From positions 62,001 to 126,000 of the forward strand of contig NZ_JACJRC010000001.1 of the NCBI RefSeq assembly GCF_014697025.1: a DNA stretch of 64,000 bases, written 5' to 3'. Source of the DNA: Alkalinema sp. FACHB-956. GTDB taxonomy: Bacteria > Cyanobacteriota > Cyanobacteriia > Leptolyngbyales > Leptolyngbyaceae. A program made the position numbers and the translations under genes. The notes below the pieces were generated by a model. It was not told the origin of the DNA and made no database searches. It saw only the letters and a list, made by a program, of their open reading frames with translations. This document shows, one piece after another, positions 35,387 through 44,304 of this stretch (its first letter is position 1; each line of letters begins with the position of its first letter).

Positions 35387-37828
35387 TTATGCGTAAAGAT
35401 CGACGGAATAGTTAGTTGCACAGTTGGCGACAACCCCGAGGATGGGAATCCGGGCACCATTGAGGCGATCGATCGTCGTGGCCAGCGCATCGGCAGTGCC
35501 CCGCTTCCCTAACCGTGTGATTAAGACTAGACCACTAGTATTGGCCGCCAGCAATTTCACATCTGCCAGTCCCATCAACGGCGGCATGTCATAAATCACG
35601 AGATCAAAACTCTGGTGAAAACGCGGCATTAAATCCTGCATTTTTGCAGAGGCTAACAGTCGGGTGGGGTCAGGGGGTGGCTCGCCTGCACCAATGACAA
35701 ATAAGCTGGATTCCCAAGAGAGTCGCTGAATCACTTGAGTCACGGTGGCTTTACCCATGAGACAGTCACTGAGCCCTGGCCCGCTCGGTAAGCCCAGTAA
35801 GGATTGAATCTGGGTACTGCCCCGCCGAAAATGGGCATCGACTAACAAAACTCGCTTCCCTAACGCTGCTGCTGCTTGGGCTAAGTGCACTGCGATCGTG
35901 GTTCGTCCTTCGGTGGGTAGGGCGGAACTGATCACCAGCCCGTTCTCTAAGCGACCTTCGCCCAATTGCTGCATGGCGCAGTACAGGGTACGGAAGGCTT
36001 CCATAAATCCGTAAGCATCATATTCCCGTAGCCAGTAATTGTTATTGGGATCAGCCAGCGCTAACTCGGATGCTGCCGTTTCTGCTTTGGTTGCTTCCTC
36101 CAGATCTAAATTAAGTTCCACGAGGGGCAGCGCTTTGCGATCACTGGGCAAGGAACTGGGTGCTCCGGCTCCATTGAGGATTGTGGTACTATCTCGATCG
36201 CCATTCTGTACAGCCAAGTCATCTTGGGCAGCACCCGCTTCCTGGCCATTTGCCTTGCGATTGAGTAAATCCCGCATACGGTTTTTCAGATTGGTGGAAG
36301 CTTCGTTGAGCGATTGGCTATCCACCGTATCTGGCATGCGCAAATCCACAATGTGCATGCCAGGAATGCCATCTTTGAGATCGGGATGCAGCGGAATAAT
36401 GCCTAAAATTGGGAGCTTCACCTTGCGCTTCATTGCATCCACGGTATAGTACGTGTTTTCCAATTTTTCGATCAGGAAGGCAACCCCAATCCCAATGAAA
36501 ATACCAATCACAGCCCCACTCATCATCCCTTTAATGGGGTTGGCACCAGGCTTCAGTTTGAGATTTTTCGGTTCAGAAATCAGTTGCCAAGGCACATCAT
36601 TTTTGGCAGCTTGTACCTGGAGGCTTTCCTGGGTTTGCAGAAATCGCGTTAAGCTATCGGTCGCGATCGTCAAGTCTCGTTGAGTTTCGCTAAACTGACG
36701 CGACAAAATAGGTAACTGGCTATATTTGGCATTGAGGAAGTTGAGAACTTGATTGATCGTTTGCTGTTTAACGATCGCAATTTGTAGATCATTTTCTGCC
36801 ACTGCCAACTGTTCCCCCACGGACTGTTCGGCTTCCTTGAGCATGACGGGCACAAGGTTTTCTGCCTGTCGTTGGAGGAGCTGAATATTGGGAGAGTTGG
36901 GGCCAAACCGTGCCGATTCAATGGCAATTTGTTGTTCGAGGAGTTGATATTTTTGCAGCAGCGCTTGATAACGACCGGATTGGCTGAGGGCGATCGTTTT
37001 ACCTAGTTTTTCCTGAAGAATCTTGCGTCGTGTTTCTAGGCCCATAATTTCAACTTGTTTTTCTTGCCGCTGCTGCGTCCAAGTTGCAATTTGACCACTT
37101 AAGGTGCTGGAGTAATCTTTGATTTCAACAAAGTTATGGGTTTGTCGTAGGACTTCCAATTGCTTTTGTAAGTCATTAACCCGGTTTTGAATTTTAGGCA
37201 ATTGTTCATTAACAAACTTCAACCCTTGTTTGAGTTGAGCCTGTTGATCTTCACGACTATATTCCAAATACCCCCGTGCTAACCGTTGCAGTAACAAAAG
37301 TGCTTTGTCAGGGTTGGAATCACTATAGCTGACTTCGATAATTTTTGTTTCGCCCAGCCGTACGATCGCGACTTTCTGAGAAACTACATCATAGGTTGTT
37401 CCGGGATAGCGATCGTTGACATCCTTCAAGATTTCCCCCATCAGTTTGGGGCTGTAGAGGACTTCAATTTGGGTAGAGTAGTCAAACTCCTTATTGGAAG
37501 GAGCCGATTTACTCTCGGTTAGCTGATCGTTGATATCTGGGCGTTGGCTCACGGGTTCCACCAACAACCGAAAACTCCCCTGAAACTCTGGGACACTGCG
37601 AGCATTTTTTAAACCCGATAGCCCCGCCATGGCGATCGCACAAATACCAATGACGATCGCTTTACGGCGTAGCATTCCCACAATTTGAGGCAGGCTCCAA
37701 GTGGCTTCTCCAGCCTGATCGGTGTCGCTACTAGGAGCAGCAGGCCCGATCGGATTACTCTGTTGGTTTAGTTTCTGCAACAGATCGTTAACGGTGGGTT
37801 TGGTAGAAGGCTGACGGGACATAGTCAT
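35387..37828 (-). CDS. Wzc-like polysaccharide co-polymerase / BY-kinase-type ATPase
   Basis: An 813-residue fusion. The N-terminal Wzz domain (~45-130) starts with a membrane span (IVIGICAIAMAGLSG, ~54-68). Long coiled-coil segments run ~190-420, a second span lies near ~445-465 (GMMSGAVIGIFIGIGVAFL), and a C-terminal CpsD/CapB-type ATPase follows (~615-805). Walker A' (VLLVDAHFRRGS, ~657-668) and a Walker-B-like LVIYDMPPL are present. The Walker A motif reads PTEGRTT: the invariant lysine is arginine at about residue 642 (codon CGA at 35903-35905). The C-terminus (NYSVDLYA) has only two tyrosines, not a Tyr cluster. It probably controls chain length and export with the OPX protein; kinase activity is doubtful. 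Confidence 0.92.
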   Translation of the reverse strand: MTMSRQPSTKPTVNDLLQKLNQQSNPIGPAAPSSDTDQAGEATWSLPQIVGMLRRKAIVIGICAIAMAGLSGLKNARSVPEFQGSFRLLVEPVSQRPDINDQLTESKSAPSNKEFDYSTQIEVLYSPKLMGEILKDVNDRYPGTTYDVVSQKVAIVRLGETKIIEVSYSDSNPDKALLLLQRLARGYLEYSREDQQAQLKQGLKFVNEQLPKIQNRVNDLQKQLEVLRQTHNFVEIKDYSSTLSGQIATWTQQRQEKQVEIMGLETRRKILQEKLGKTIALSQSGRYQALLQKYQLLEQQIAIESARFGPNSPNIQLLQRQAENLVPVMLKEAEQSVGEQLAVAENDLQIAIVKQQTINQVLNFLNAKYSQLPILSRQFSETQRDLTIATDSLTRFLQTQESLQVQAAKNDVPWQLISEPKNLKLKPGANPIKGMMSGAVIGIFIGIGVAFLIEKLENTYYTVDAMKRKVKLPILGIIPLHPDLKDGIPGMHIVDLRMPDTVDSQSLNEASTNLKNRMRDLLNRKANGQEAGAAQDDLAVQNGDRDSTTILNGAGAPSSLPSDRKALPLVELNLDLEEATKAETAASELALADPNNNYWLREYDAYGFMEAFRTLYCAMQQLGEGRLENGLVISSALPTEGRTTIAVHLAQAAAALGKRVLLVDAHFRRGSTQIQSLLGLPSGPGLSDCLMGKATVTQVIQRLSWESSLFVIGAGEPPPDPTRLLASAKMQDLMPRFHQSFDLVIYDMPPLMGLADVKLLAANTSGLVLITRLGKRGTADALATTIDRLNGARIPILGVVANCATNYSVDLYA

Positions 37829-37858
37829 AAGATGCGGCTTACGTTACAGCGGTTTTTA

Positions 37859-37923
37859 AGTAGCAGGTTTGAGTAGCAGGTTTGAGTAGCAGGTTTGAGT
37901 AACAGGTTCGAGTAGCAGGTTCG
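37859..37923. repeat. Five 13-bp tandem repeats between OPX and PCP genes
   Basis: The unit AGTAGCAGGTTTG recurs five times (the last copies vary by one or two bases). The array fills most of the 113-base gap between the OPX stop and the PCP start. Confidence 0.92.
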
Positions 37924-37941
37924 AGTGGAAGAAGAGGGACT

Positions 37942-39417
37942 CTATTTCCCAGGGAATTGTCTAAAGACGCCAAAGAGGGAGAAGATGCTATTGATAGGTG
38001 TGAGAATATTCCCGATCGTGTCCGTAATCTTGGCACCCAAGGAGCGATCGACCAGAATCACATCACGACTTTGCAATATAGGATTGGAATCGGAATTAAT
38101 GGGTTTATCCAAATTGATTGCGATCTTGCGGCGGGCAACGGTGCCATTGGGATTCAGCCGAATCAGTTCCACCGTCTTCTTCTTGGCCCGTGGCCCAAAG
38201 CCCCCTGCCAACATAATCGCTTCATTCAGTGAAGTCCCTGTAGGAATCGTTTGAACCCCTGGAGCCAACACTTCACCCAGCAAATTCACCTTGATTTCTC
38301 CCGGAGAAACGTTGGCGCGACCGACTTGGAGAGCCACTTCTGACGGAATTTCGGTAGCGGTATGCAAAATCACGGTATCGCCATCCCGAATAGCAATATC
38401 TTGGCTGAGATCGCCATTCGTTAGGAGATCCCACAGACTGCTGTTAATAATTTCCGCCGTGCCATCCCGCAGGGGTCGCCGGATCTCGATTTGTTGTAAA
38501 TTCGTTTGTTGTGTAATGCCGCCTGCCTCTTCAATAATTTGCGTCAGTTTGGGCAGTTCTCCATTTTTCGGTGTGACGACATAGGCTCCAGGCCGATTGA
38601 CTTCGCCCAGAATCGCTACATGGACATTACTCATTTCCGAGAGCAACACCATAATCACAGGCTTGACTAATACCTGGGCATCCGCGTACAGTTTGCTAAT
38701 GGTTGTAGCCGCTTCGGATTCAGTCATGCCCTCCACATCCACCGCCCCAATCACAGGCAGCATAATTGTGCCATCCACCATCAGTTGATAGGCTCCTGTA
38801 AATTCCGGCACGTTGTAAATGACAACATTAATGCGATCGCCGGGAGCCAATGTATACTGCACAGGCCGATTGGGTTGTGGGATCCCTCGATCGGGTACAG
38901 CCCAGTTGCGATCGGGTCTGGGGATGCCTGTCTCTGGAATGGCGTTAGGGTTAGCGTTAAGGTTGGCGTTAGGGTTGGCGTTAGGGTTGGTGTTAGGAAT
39001 TACGTTGGGAGTTATGAATGGAGTCGGATTAGATGGAGTCGGATTAGGAATTGCATTTGGAATTGTGTTAGGAGTATTTGGTGAAGATGAATTAAATACT
39101 GGATTCGTTGGTTGAGGATTTAAAGAATTGGGATTGAGGTTGTTAAAAGTTGAATTTGAATTCGGAATGCTGGCTCCATTGCGAGCGTTAGGGGTAGAAC
39201 GACCTGGAAGGATGGTAGGGGGCAATGGTGTGGTAATCGGCTTCAGGGGGTTGGGCGTGACTGGGGGAATGGTAGGGGGTAAGGGGGTTGCGATCGAGGC
39301 CGTTGTTGAAGTTGTTGAATTAGTCGTTTGAGCCAAGACAACCGCAGACAGACCACCGTGAGCGATCCAGAGGAGGGAGAGTAAGCTTGCAGAGGAGATC
39401 TGGGTTAGTCGGGACAT
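37942..39417 (-). CDS. Wza-like outer-membrane polysaccharide export protein (OPX)
   Basis: A 491-residue exported protein with a signal peptide (about residues 1-30, SLLSLLWIAHGGLSAVVLA). A ~140-residue Pro/Asn/Thr-rich low-complexity stretch follows, containing repeated PNAN and PNAI units, and then the Poly_export domain (YTLAPGDRINVVIYNVPEFTG, from ~187) and at least two SLBB-type segments (VAILGEVNRPGAYVV ~268; VNLLGEVLAPGVQTIPTG ~378). It should form or gate the periplasmic/outer-membrane channel. The mature N-terminus shows no lipobox, unlike E. coli Wza. First gene of the OPX-PCP unit, divergent from the Wzm gene. Confidence 0.92.
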   Translation of the reverse strand: MSRLTQISSASLLSLLWIAHGGLSAVVLAQTTNSTTSTTASIATPLPPTIPPVTPNPLKPITTPLPPTILPGRSTPNARNGASIPNSNSTFNNLNPNSLNPQPTNPVFNSSSPNTPNTIPNAIPNPTPSNPTPFITPNVIPNTNPNANPNANLNANPNAIPETGIPRPDRNWAVPDRGIPQPNRPVQYTLAPGDRINVVIYNVPEFTGAYQLMVDGTIMLPVIGAVDVEGMTESEAATTISKLYADAQVLVKPVIMVLLSEMSNVHVAILGEVNRPGAYVVTPKNGELPKLTQIIEEAGGITQQTNLQQIEIRRPLRDGTAEIINSSLWDLLTNGDLSQDIAIRDGDTVILHTATEIPSEVALQVGRANVSPGEIKVNLLGEVLAPGVQTIPTGTSLNEAIMLAGGFGPRAKKKTVELIRLNPNGTVARRKIAINLDKPINSDSNPILQSRDVILVDRSLGAKITDTIGNILTPINSIFSLFGVFRQFPGK

Positions 39418-39740
39418 GGGTGTGGGAGGAGTGGGGAGTGGGGAATGGAGGGGTGGGCGTGGGCGTGGGGTAAAGATAGATGATTAGATTTAGGGTGTGA
39501 GATTTAGGGTGTGAGATTTAGGGTGTGAGATTTAGGGTGTGAGATTTAGGGGGAGTGGGGAACGATCGTGGTTCCTAGGGTTACTATTCCCGCCTCCTGC
39601 GCCAACTCCGCACAACTTGGGGAAGTTATACATGGCCTGAAACGCATACAAAATCTTGAACAAAATCGTGGACTCGATCGGGAGCAATCGCCTTTCTAGA
39701 GTGGGATTAGCCAACAACAACTCTATGGTTGAATCGACTC
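39418..39740. other. Divergent promoter region between OPX and Wzm genes
   Basis: Separates the two arms of the polysaccharide locus and must carry both promoters. Its left half is G-rich on the plus strand and holds a 14-base tandem array (listed separately). I see no other clear motif. Confidence 0.5.
39487..39551. repeat. 4.6 copies of a 14-bp tandem repeat
   Basis: GATTTAGGGTGTGA is repeated exactly four times plus nine bases, in the divergent regulatory region of the locus. Confidence 0.95.
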
Positions 39741-40568
39741 ATGACGTATCCCAAGGAACTGGTGATTGAATCAGGCCGTGCCCAACGCCAATACTGGCGT
39801 GACCTCTGGCGCTACCGTGAACTTTTTTACTTCCTCGCTTGGCGGGATTTGCTGGTGCGCTATAAACAAACCGCGATCGGGATTGCCTGGGCTTTGCTGC
39901 GCCCCTTCCTGACGATGGTGGTTTTCACTGTGGTTTTCGGTAGCTTGGCAAAACTTCCAGATAATGGTGTGCCCTATCCCATTCTCGTATTTTCCGCGAT
40001 GCTGCCCTGGCAGTTTTTTGCTAACTCCCTGTCGGAATGTAGTAATAGTCTTATTACGAATGCCAATCTAATTTCCAAAGTCTATTTTCCCCGTCTAATT
40101 GTGCCGACCTCGGCAATTATTGTGAGTTTTGTAGATTTCATGATTTCGGCCATTATTTTGCTGGGGCTGATGGCTTGGTATAACTTTGTGCCCAGTTGGC
40201 GAATCTTGTTATTGCCGGGATTTATCGCGATCGCCTTTGCTGCCTCCATGGGAGCAGGTCTCTGGTTAGCCGCGCTGAATGTGAAATATCGCGATTTCCG
40301 CTATGTGGTTCCCTTTATTATTCAATTTGGTTTGTACATTTCACCCGTGGGCTTTAGCAGCACGATCGTCCCGGAAGCTTGGCGCTGGTTGTATTCCCTC
40401 AATCCCATGGTTGGGGTGATCGATGGGTTTCGCTGGGCGATTTTGGGCGGTCAGTCGGAACTGTATGTCCCAGGGTTGCTTTGTTCGATCGGCCTCGTGA
40501 CGTTCCTGTTGATTGGTGGAATCCGTTATTTCCGTGCCTATGAGCGCTCCTTTGCCGATGTGATTTAA
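39741..40568 (+). CDS. ABC-2 type polysaccharide export permease (Wzm-like)
   Basis: A 275-residue membrane protein with six spans and the ABC-2 pattern: amphipathic N-terminal helix (RDLWRYRELFYFLAWRDLLVRYKQ), AIGIAWALLRPFLTMVVFTVVFG (spanning ~45-67), AMLPWQFFANSLSECSNSL, and a C-terminal FQFGLYISPVGFS-like segment before the last spans. It forms the channel moving an undecaprenyl-linked glycan across the plasma membrane. The ATG at 39741 is preferred to a TTG four codons earlier. The Wzt gene follows, separated by a fold-back repeat. Confidence 0.92.
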   Translation: MTYPKELVIESGRAQRQYWRDLWRYRELFYFLAWRDLLVRYKQTAIGIAWALLRPFLTMVVFTVVFGSLAKLPDNGVPYPILVFSAMLPWQFFANSLSECSNSLITNANLISKVYFPRLIVPTSAIIVSFVDFMISAIILLGLMAWYNFVPSWRILLLPGFIAIAFAASMGAGLWLAALNVKYRDFRYVVPFIIQFGLYISPVGFSSTIVPEAWRWLYSLNPMVGVIDGFRWAILGGQSELYVPGLLCSIGLVTFLLIGGIRYFRAYERSFADVI

Positions 40569-40569
40569 A

Positions 40570-40675
40570 GAGATCCCCCCTAACCCCCCTTAAAAAAGGG
40601 GGAACTGGAAAAAAGAAATTCAAAGTCCCCCTTTTTCTTGGTGTAGCCTCTCCGAAGTAGATAGGGGGATGTAGA
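40570..40675. repeat. Fold-back repeat copy 1
   Basis: Begins GATCCCCCCTAACCCCCCTT and has AAAAAAGGGGG and AAAGTCCCCCTTTTT blocks, ending GATAGGGGGATG. The same CCCCCTTA/AAGGGGG family occurs four more times in this locus. It starts directly after the Wzm stop codon, in front of the Wzt gene. Its right half is altered compared with the others. Confidence 0.8.
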
Positions 40676-40732
40676 GGGAGCTCCTCCAATAACTTCTAAT
40701 TCCCTTCAGCCGTTTATCTCTCCGAAATTACA

Positions 40733-42016
40733 ATGTCTAATTCCGTTATTCAAGTTGATCACCTGAGCAAACGCTACACGCTCCGCCACCAAAACACTGA
40801 GCGCTATCAGTCCCTGCGTGATACCCTCGTGCGCCAAACCAAACAACTGGGACGGCGAATTCTAGCCCCTGGCCGATCGATGGCTAAACCTTACCAGGAA
40901 GACTTTTGGGCGCTGCGAGATCTGTCATTTGATATTAAACAGGGCGATCGGGTCGGTATCATTGGTCGCAATGGTGCAGGTAAATCAACCTTGCTGAAGC
41001 TGCTGAGCCGCATTACCGAACCCACTTCAGGTCGGATTCGTTTGCGGGGTCGGGTGGCAAGCCTCTTGGAAGTCGGGACGGGTTTTCATCCGGAACTGAC
41101 TGGGCGGGAAAATATTTTCCTGAATGGGGCCATCCTGGGCATGAGCAAAGCAGAAATTCAACAAAAGTTTGATGAAATTGTCGCCTTTGCTGAAGTTGAA
41201 CGCTTTCTTGATACACCCGTGAAACGTTACTCGTCCGGGATGTATGTGCGATTGGCCTTTGCGGTGGCAGCCCACCTGGAACCGGAAATTCTAATCGTGG
41301 ATGAAGTGCTGGCGGTGGGCGATGCCCAGTTCCAAAATAAATGCCTAGGCAAAATGCAAGATGTTGCCCATAGTGGTCGTACAGTCTTGTTTGTCAGCCA
41401 CAATATGGCCGCCATTCGCCAGTTGTGTGATTCGGCGATTATGTTGCAGCGGGGAGAACTGATCTTTTCGGGGAGCGCTGAAGAAGGCGTTAAACATTAC
41501 CTCAACAGCGCAGCGACGACGGGTAATGCGATTGGGATGGTGAGTTCCTACGGAATCGCTTTAACGGATGCGGCGTTGGAAGATGGAGATGCCTATCCCA
41601 CCCGATCGCCCATCTTCGATCGTGACCATAGCCTCCGACTTCAGCTCCAGGCCCACAGTCCGCTGAGCGATTGTGCGGTAGTGGTGCAGATCCATGACGA
41701 CCTCGGTACCTTGGTGTCGAGCCTGTGTACCGTCGAAGAAGGCATTGCACCCTTTGCGCTTAAAAATGAGGTGAGTATTCGGTTTGACCTGGGGCGGATG
41801 ACACTATTTCCAGGCTCCTACCGCGTCAGCGTTTTCTTGTATCGATCGAATGATCCCATCACCTATCTCGCTGCAGAAGATGTTCTGAAATTTGAAGTTC
41901 AGCCCTCGATTATTCAAGATGCCATGTGGTCCTATCGCAGTGACCATGGCATTACCCGCTTAGCCCAAGGTTGCGCCCTGCTCAGCCATCAACCTTCCCT
42001 AGCGACCCGAGGTTAG
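40733..42016 (+). CDS. Polysaccharide ABC transporter ATPase with C-terminal domain (Wzt-like)
   Basis: A 427-residue protein. N-terminal ABC ATPase (~1-245): Walker A GRNGAGKST (~80), the Wzt-type VASLLEVGTGFHPELTGREN (~105-124), signature YSSGMYVRLAFAVA (~165) and Walker B ILIVDEVLAVGD (~187). The C-terminal ~150 residues (from DAYPTRSPIFDRDHS) form a beta-rich domain like the Wzt carbohydrate-binding domain that recognises the capped end of the finished polymer (FDLGRMTLFPGSYRVSVFL). This implies export of a complete chain with a terminal modification, as in Wzm/Wzt O-antigen systems. A terminal capping enzyme is not obvious nearby. Confidence 0.93.
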   Translation: MSNSVIQVDHLSKRYTLRHQNTERYQSLRDTLVRQTKQLGRRILAPGRSMAKPYQEDFWALRDLSFDIKQGDRVGIIGRNGAGKSTLLKLLSRITEPTSGRIRLRGRVASLLEVGTGFHPELTGRENIFLNGAILGMSKAEIQQKFDEIVAFAEVERFLDTPVKRYSSGMYVRLAFAVAAHLEPEILIVDEVLAVGDAQFQNKCLGKMQDVAHSGRTVLFVSHNMAAIRQLCDSAIMLQRGELIFSGSAEEGVKHYLNSAATTGNAIGMVSSYGIALTDAALEDGDAYPTRSPIFDRDHSLRLQLQAHSPLSDCAVVVQIHDDLGTLVSSLCTVEEGIAPFALKNEVSIRFDLGRMTLFPGSYRVSVFLYRSNDPITYLAAEDVLKFEVQPSIIQDAMWSYRSDHGITRLAQGCALLSHQPSLATRG

Positions 42017-42020
42017 ACCC

Positions 42021-43289
42021 ATGAAAATTGCGCCTATGAAAATTGCGCCTATGAAAATTGCATTTGTCAGCTACGAATATCCACCGGATACGGCGATCGG
42101 GGGAATTGCCACCTATGTGCGGCAAGCAGCGAAAATGTTGGCCCAGCGCGGGCATCATGTGGAAGTCTTTGCGGCGAGTCCCTCCCGTTCCGGCTGTGAA
42201 ACTAGCCCTGGCCTGAAAATCCATCGGATTCAACCGCGCGATCGGGCCAGTTTTGCCCAGGAAATTGCACCGATTTTTGCGGAGCGTCATCGATTGGTCC
42301 AGTTTGATGTACTGGAAGGGCCGGACTGTGGGGCAGATGCAGCTGCTATCGTGGCCCAATTTCCCACCTTGCCGCTGGTGATCAAACTCCATACCCCCAG
42401 TTATATTTTGCAAAGGGTGGGCCATACCCCCTTGCAGGGCGCGGCGAAACTGCGATTTATTCTGGGTGCGCTGCGCCGGGGGCAGTGGCCCAAACTACCG
42501 CCAGACCAGCCGCTGTACGATCGCCAGTCCGATCCCGAATATCGCCACGCCTTACAAGCCCAAACCATTGCAGCCCCCTCCGCAGCGATCGGTCAGCAAG
42601 TCCAACAGGATTGGCAACTCGATCAATCAATTATCGATCTCGTGCCCTATCCCTACATTCCCACGCCAGCCCTCCTGGACATTCCCCTGGATACGCAAAC
42701 CCAGCGAGTGACCTTTATTGGCCGGTTGGAAATTCGCAAAGGCATTCTAGATTTGATGCGGGCGATTCCCCAAGTGCTCCAGCAATACCCTGCCGCCAAA
42801 TTCTGCTTTGTGGGACCTGCTTGGCCTTCGCCCGTCCACCAGTTGAATATGCAGGAATACATTTGTCGAAAACTGCATCGCCATCGCCATGCCATGGAAT
42901 TCACGGGCGCTGTACCCTTGGATCACATTCCCAAATATCTAGCCCAAACGGATATCTGCGTTTTCCCCAGTATTTGGGAAAGTTTTGGTTTGGTTTGCCT
43001 GGAAGCGATGGCCGCAGGACGGGGCGTGGTAGGCAGTAGTTCCGGGGGCATGGTGGAATTGCTAGATGGGGGCAATGCCGGATTGCTGACGCCGCCCAAG
43101 CATCCTGAACTATTGGCAAAATCGATTCTCCAACTGTTGCAAAACCCTGATCTCCGACAGCAGTATGGCGAGATCGCCCGTGATCGCGTTCTGAGTCAAT
43201 ATAGCTTGGATTATATCGGCCAAATTCAAGAAGCGAGCTATCGATCGACCATCGATCGTCAAGCCAGTCGTGAAATCGTTAGGTTGTAA
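42021..43289 (+). CDS. Glycosyltransferase family 4 (GT-B) with triplicated start
   Basis: A GT4 enzyme (422 residues from the first ATG). The N-terminus reads MKIAP-MKIAP-MKIA: a 15-base unit is present in three nearly identical copies (42021-42065), giving three ATGs in frame, of which the third (42051) gives the normal family start MKIAFVSYEYPPDTAIGGI. Donor domain: VTFIGRLEIRKGILDLMRAI (~233-252), FPSIWESFGLVCLEAMAAG (~318-336, E-x7-E) and GNAGLLTPPKHPE. It begins four bases after the Wzt stop, so coupled translation is likely. Sugar specificity unknown. Confidence 0.9.
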   Translation: MKIAPMKIAPMKIAFVSYEYPPDTAIGGIATYVRQAAKMLAQRGHHVEVFAASPSRSGCETSPGLKIHRIQPRDRASFAQEIAPIFAERHRLVQFDVLEGPDCGADAAAIVAQFPTLPLVIKLHTPSYILQRVGHTPLQGAAKLRFILGALRRGQWPKLPPDQPLYDRQSDPEYRHALQAQTIAAPSAAIGQQVQQDWQLDQSIIDLVPYPYIPTPALLDIPLDTQTQRVTFIGRLEIRKGILDLMRAIPQVLQQYPAAKFCFVGPAWPSPVHQLNMQEYICRKLHRHRHAMEFTGAVPLDHIPKYLAQTDICVFPSIWESFGLVCLEAMAAGRGVVGSSSGGMVELLDGGNAGLLTPPKHPELLAKSILQLLQNPDLRQQYGEIARDRVLSQYSLDYIGQIQEASYRSTIDRQASREIVRL

Positions 43290-43323
43290 GCACTCCCATT
43301 CTATTTCTTTATTCACTGGATTT

Positions 43324-44262
43324 ATGAAACCAATCATCAGTGTGATTGTTTGCACCCATAATCCGCGTGCCGACTATCTCCAACAAACGCTCAATGCCCT
43401 TGCTTGCCAATCGCTCCCTTTTTCCGTGTGGGAACTTTTGCTGATTGATAATGCCAGTCGGGAACCCTTGGAAGCGACGTGGAGCCTCCAGTGGCACTCC
43501 CAGGGCCGGATCATTCGTGAGGATAAAATTGGCTTGACGGCGGCTAGATTACGCGGTTTTGAAGAGGCTCAAGGCGAAATTCTCGTCTTTGTTGATGATG
43601 ATAATGTTCTCAACGAGCATTACCTAGCAGAAGTTCAACGCAGTTTTCAACAACATCCCAGCCTAGGCGCGATCGGGGGCAAGTCCATCCCACAATTTGA
43701 GTCCTCGCCGGAACCGTGGATGGCTGAGTTTTACACCGTATTAGCCCTGCGTGACTTTGGCTCTCAACGCTTAATCAGCCCGATTTACAGCCCCGAGGAC
43801 AAAATCGAATATCCCAGTTTTGCCCCCGCAGGCATTGGCCTCTCGATTCGGCGCATTGCCTTTGGGCAGTATGTCGATCGAGCCCAGAAGGATGCTGCGC
43901 GTTTGGCCTTAGGACGCACGGGCAAGCAACTCACCTCCGGGGAAGATAACGATATTGTGCTGACGGTGTTGGAAAACGGTTGGCAACTGGGATATTTTCC
44001 AGCGCTGGAAGTGACCCACTTAATTTCCGCCAATCGCTTAGAGCGGGATTACCTCGCCCGCCTCAACCAAGCCGCCATGCGATCGTGGGTGCAGGTGCTG
44101 GGAATGCACAACCTTAAACTCTGGGAACCGATCGCTCCTTGGACGGTCTTCCCCCGCAAAGCCAAAGCCTTCATCGCCTACAAAGCCTGGAAAGATGCCG
44201 CCGCCTACGTCCGTTGGCGTGGAGCCTGCGGCCTATACGAAGCCCTAGCTGGAATGGCTTAA
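43324..44262 (+). CDS. Glycosyltransferase family 2
   Basis: A 312-residue GT-A transferase starting MKPIISVIVCTHNPRADYL, with LLLIDNASREPLE (~39), ILVFVDDDNVLNEHYL carrying the DxD metal motif (~88), an IGGKSIPQFES segment and the base-like GEDNDIVLTVLENGW (~202). I prefer the ATG at 43324, since the 18 codons of open frame before it overlap the preceding gene and lack similarity. The C-terminus has one weakly hydrophobic helix. It follows the previous GT by 34 bases and probably belongs to the same transcript. Confidence 0.9.
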   Translation: MKPIISVIVCTHNPRADYLQQTLNALACQSLPFSVWELLLIDNASREPLEATWSLQWHSQGRIIREDKIGLTAARLRGFEEAQGEILVFVDDDNVLNEHYLAEVQRSFQQHPSLGAIGGKSIPQFESSPEPWMAEFYTVLALRDFGSQRLISPIYSPEDKIEYPSFAPAGIGLSIRRIAFGQYVDRAQKDAARLALGRTGKQLTSGEDNDIVLTVLENGWQLGYFPALEVTHLISANRLERDYLARLNQAAMRSWVQVLGMHNLKLWEPIAPWTVFPRKAKAFIAYKAWKDAAAYVRWRGACGLYEALAGMA

Positions 44263-44304
44263 CTCCACTCTCCCACTCTCCCACCCTCCCACTCTCTTTT
44301 CCCT

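Noticed and set aside
39487-39551. Telomere-like TTTAGGG array
   Set aside because: The unit is 14 bases (with GTGTGA), only 4.6 copies and internal to a chromosome; a short tandem repeat is the simpler reading.
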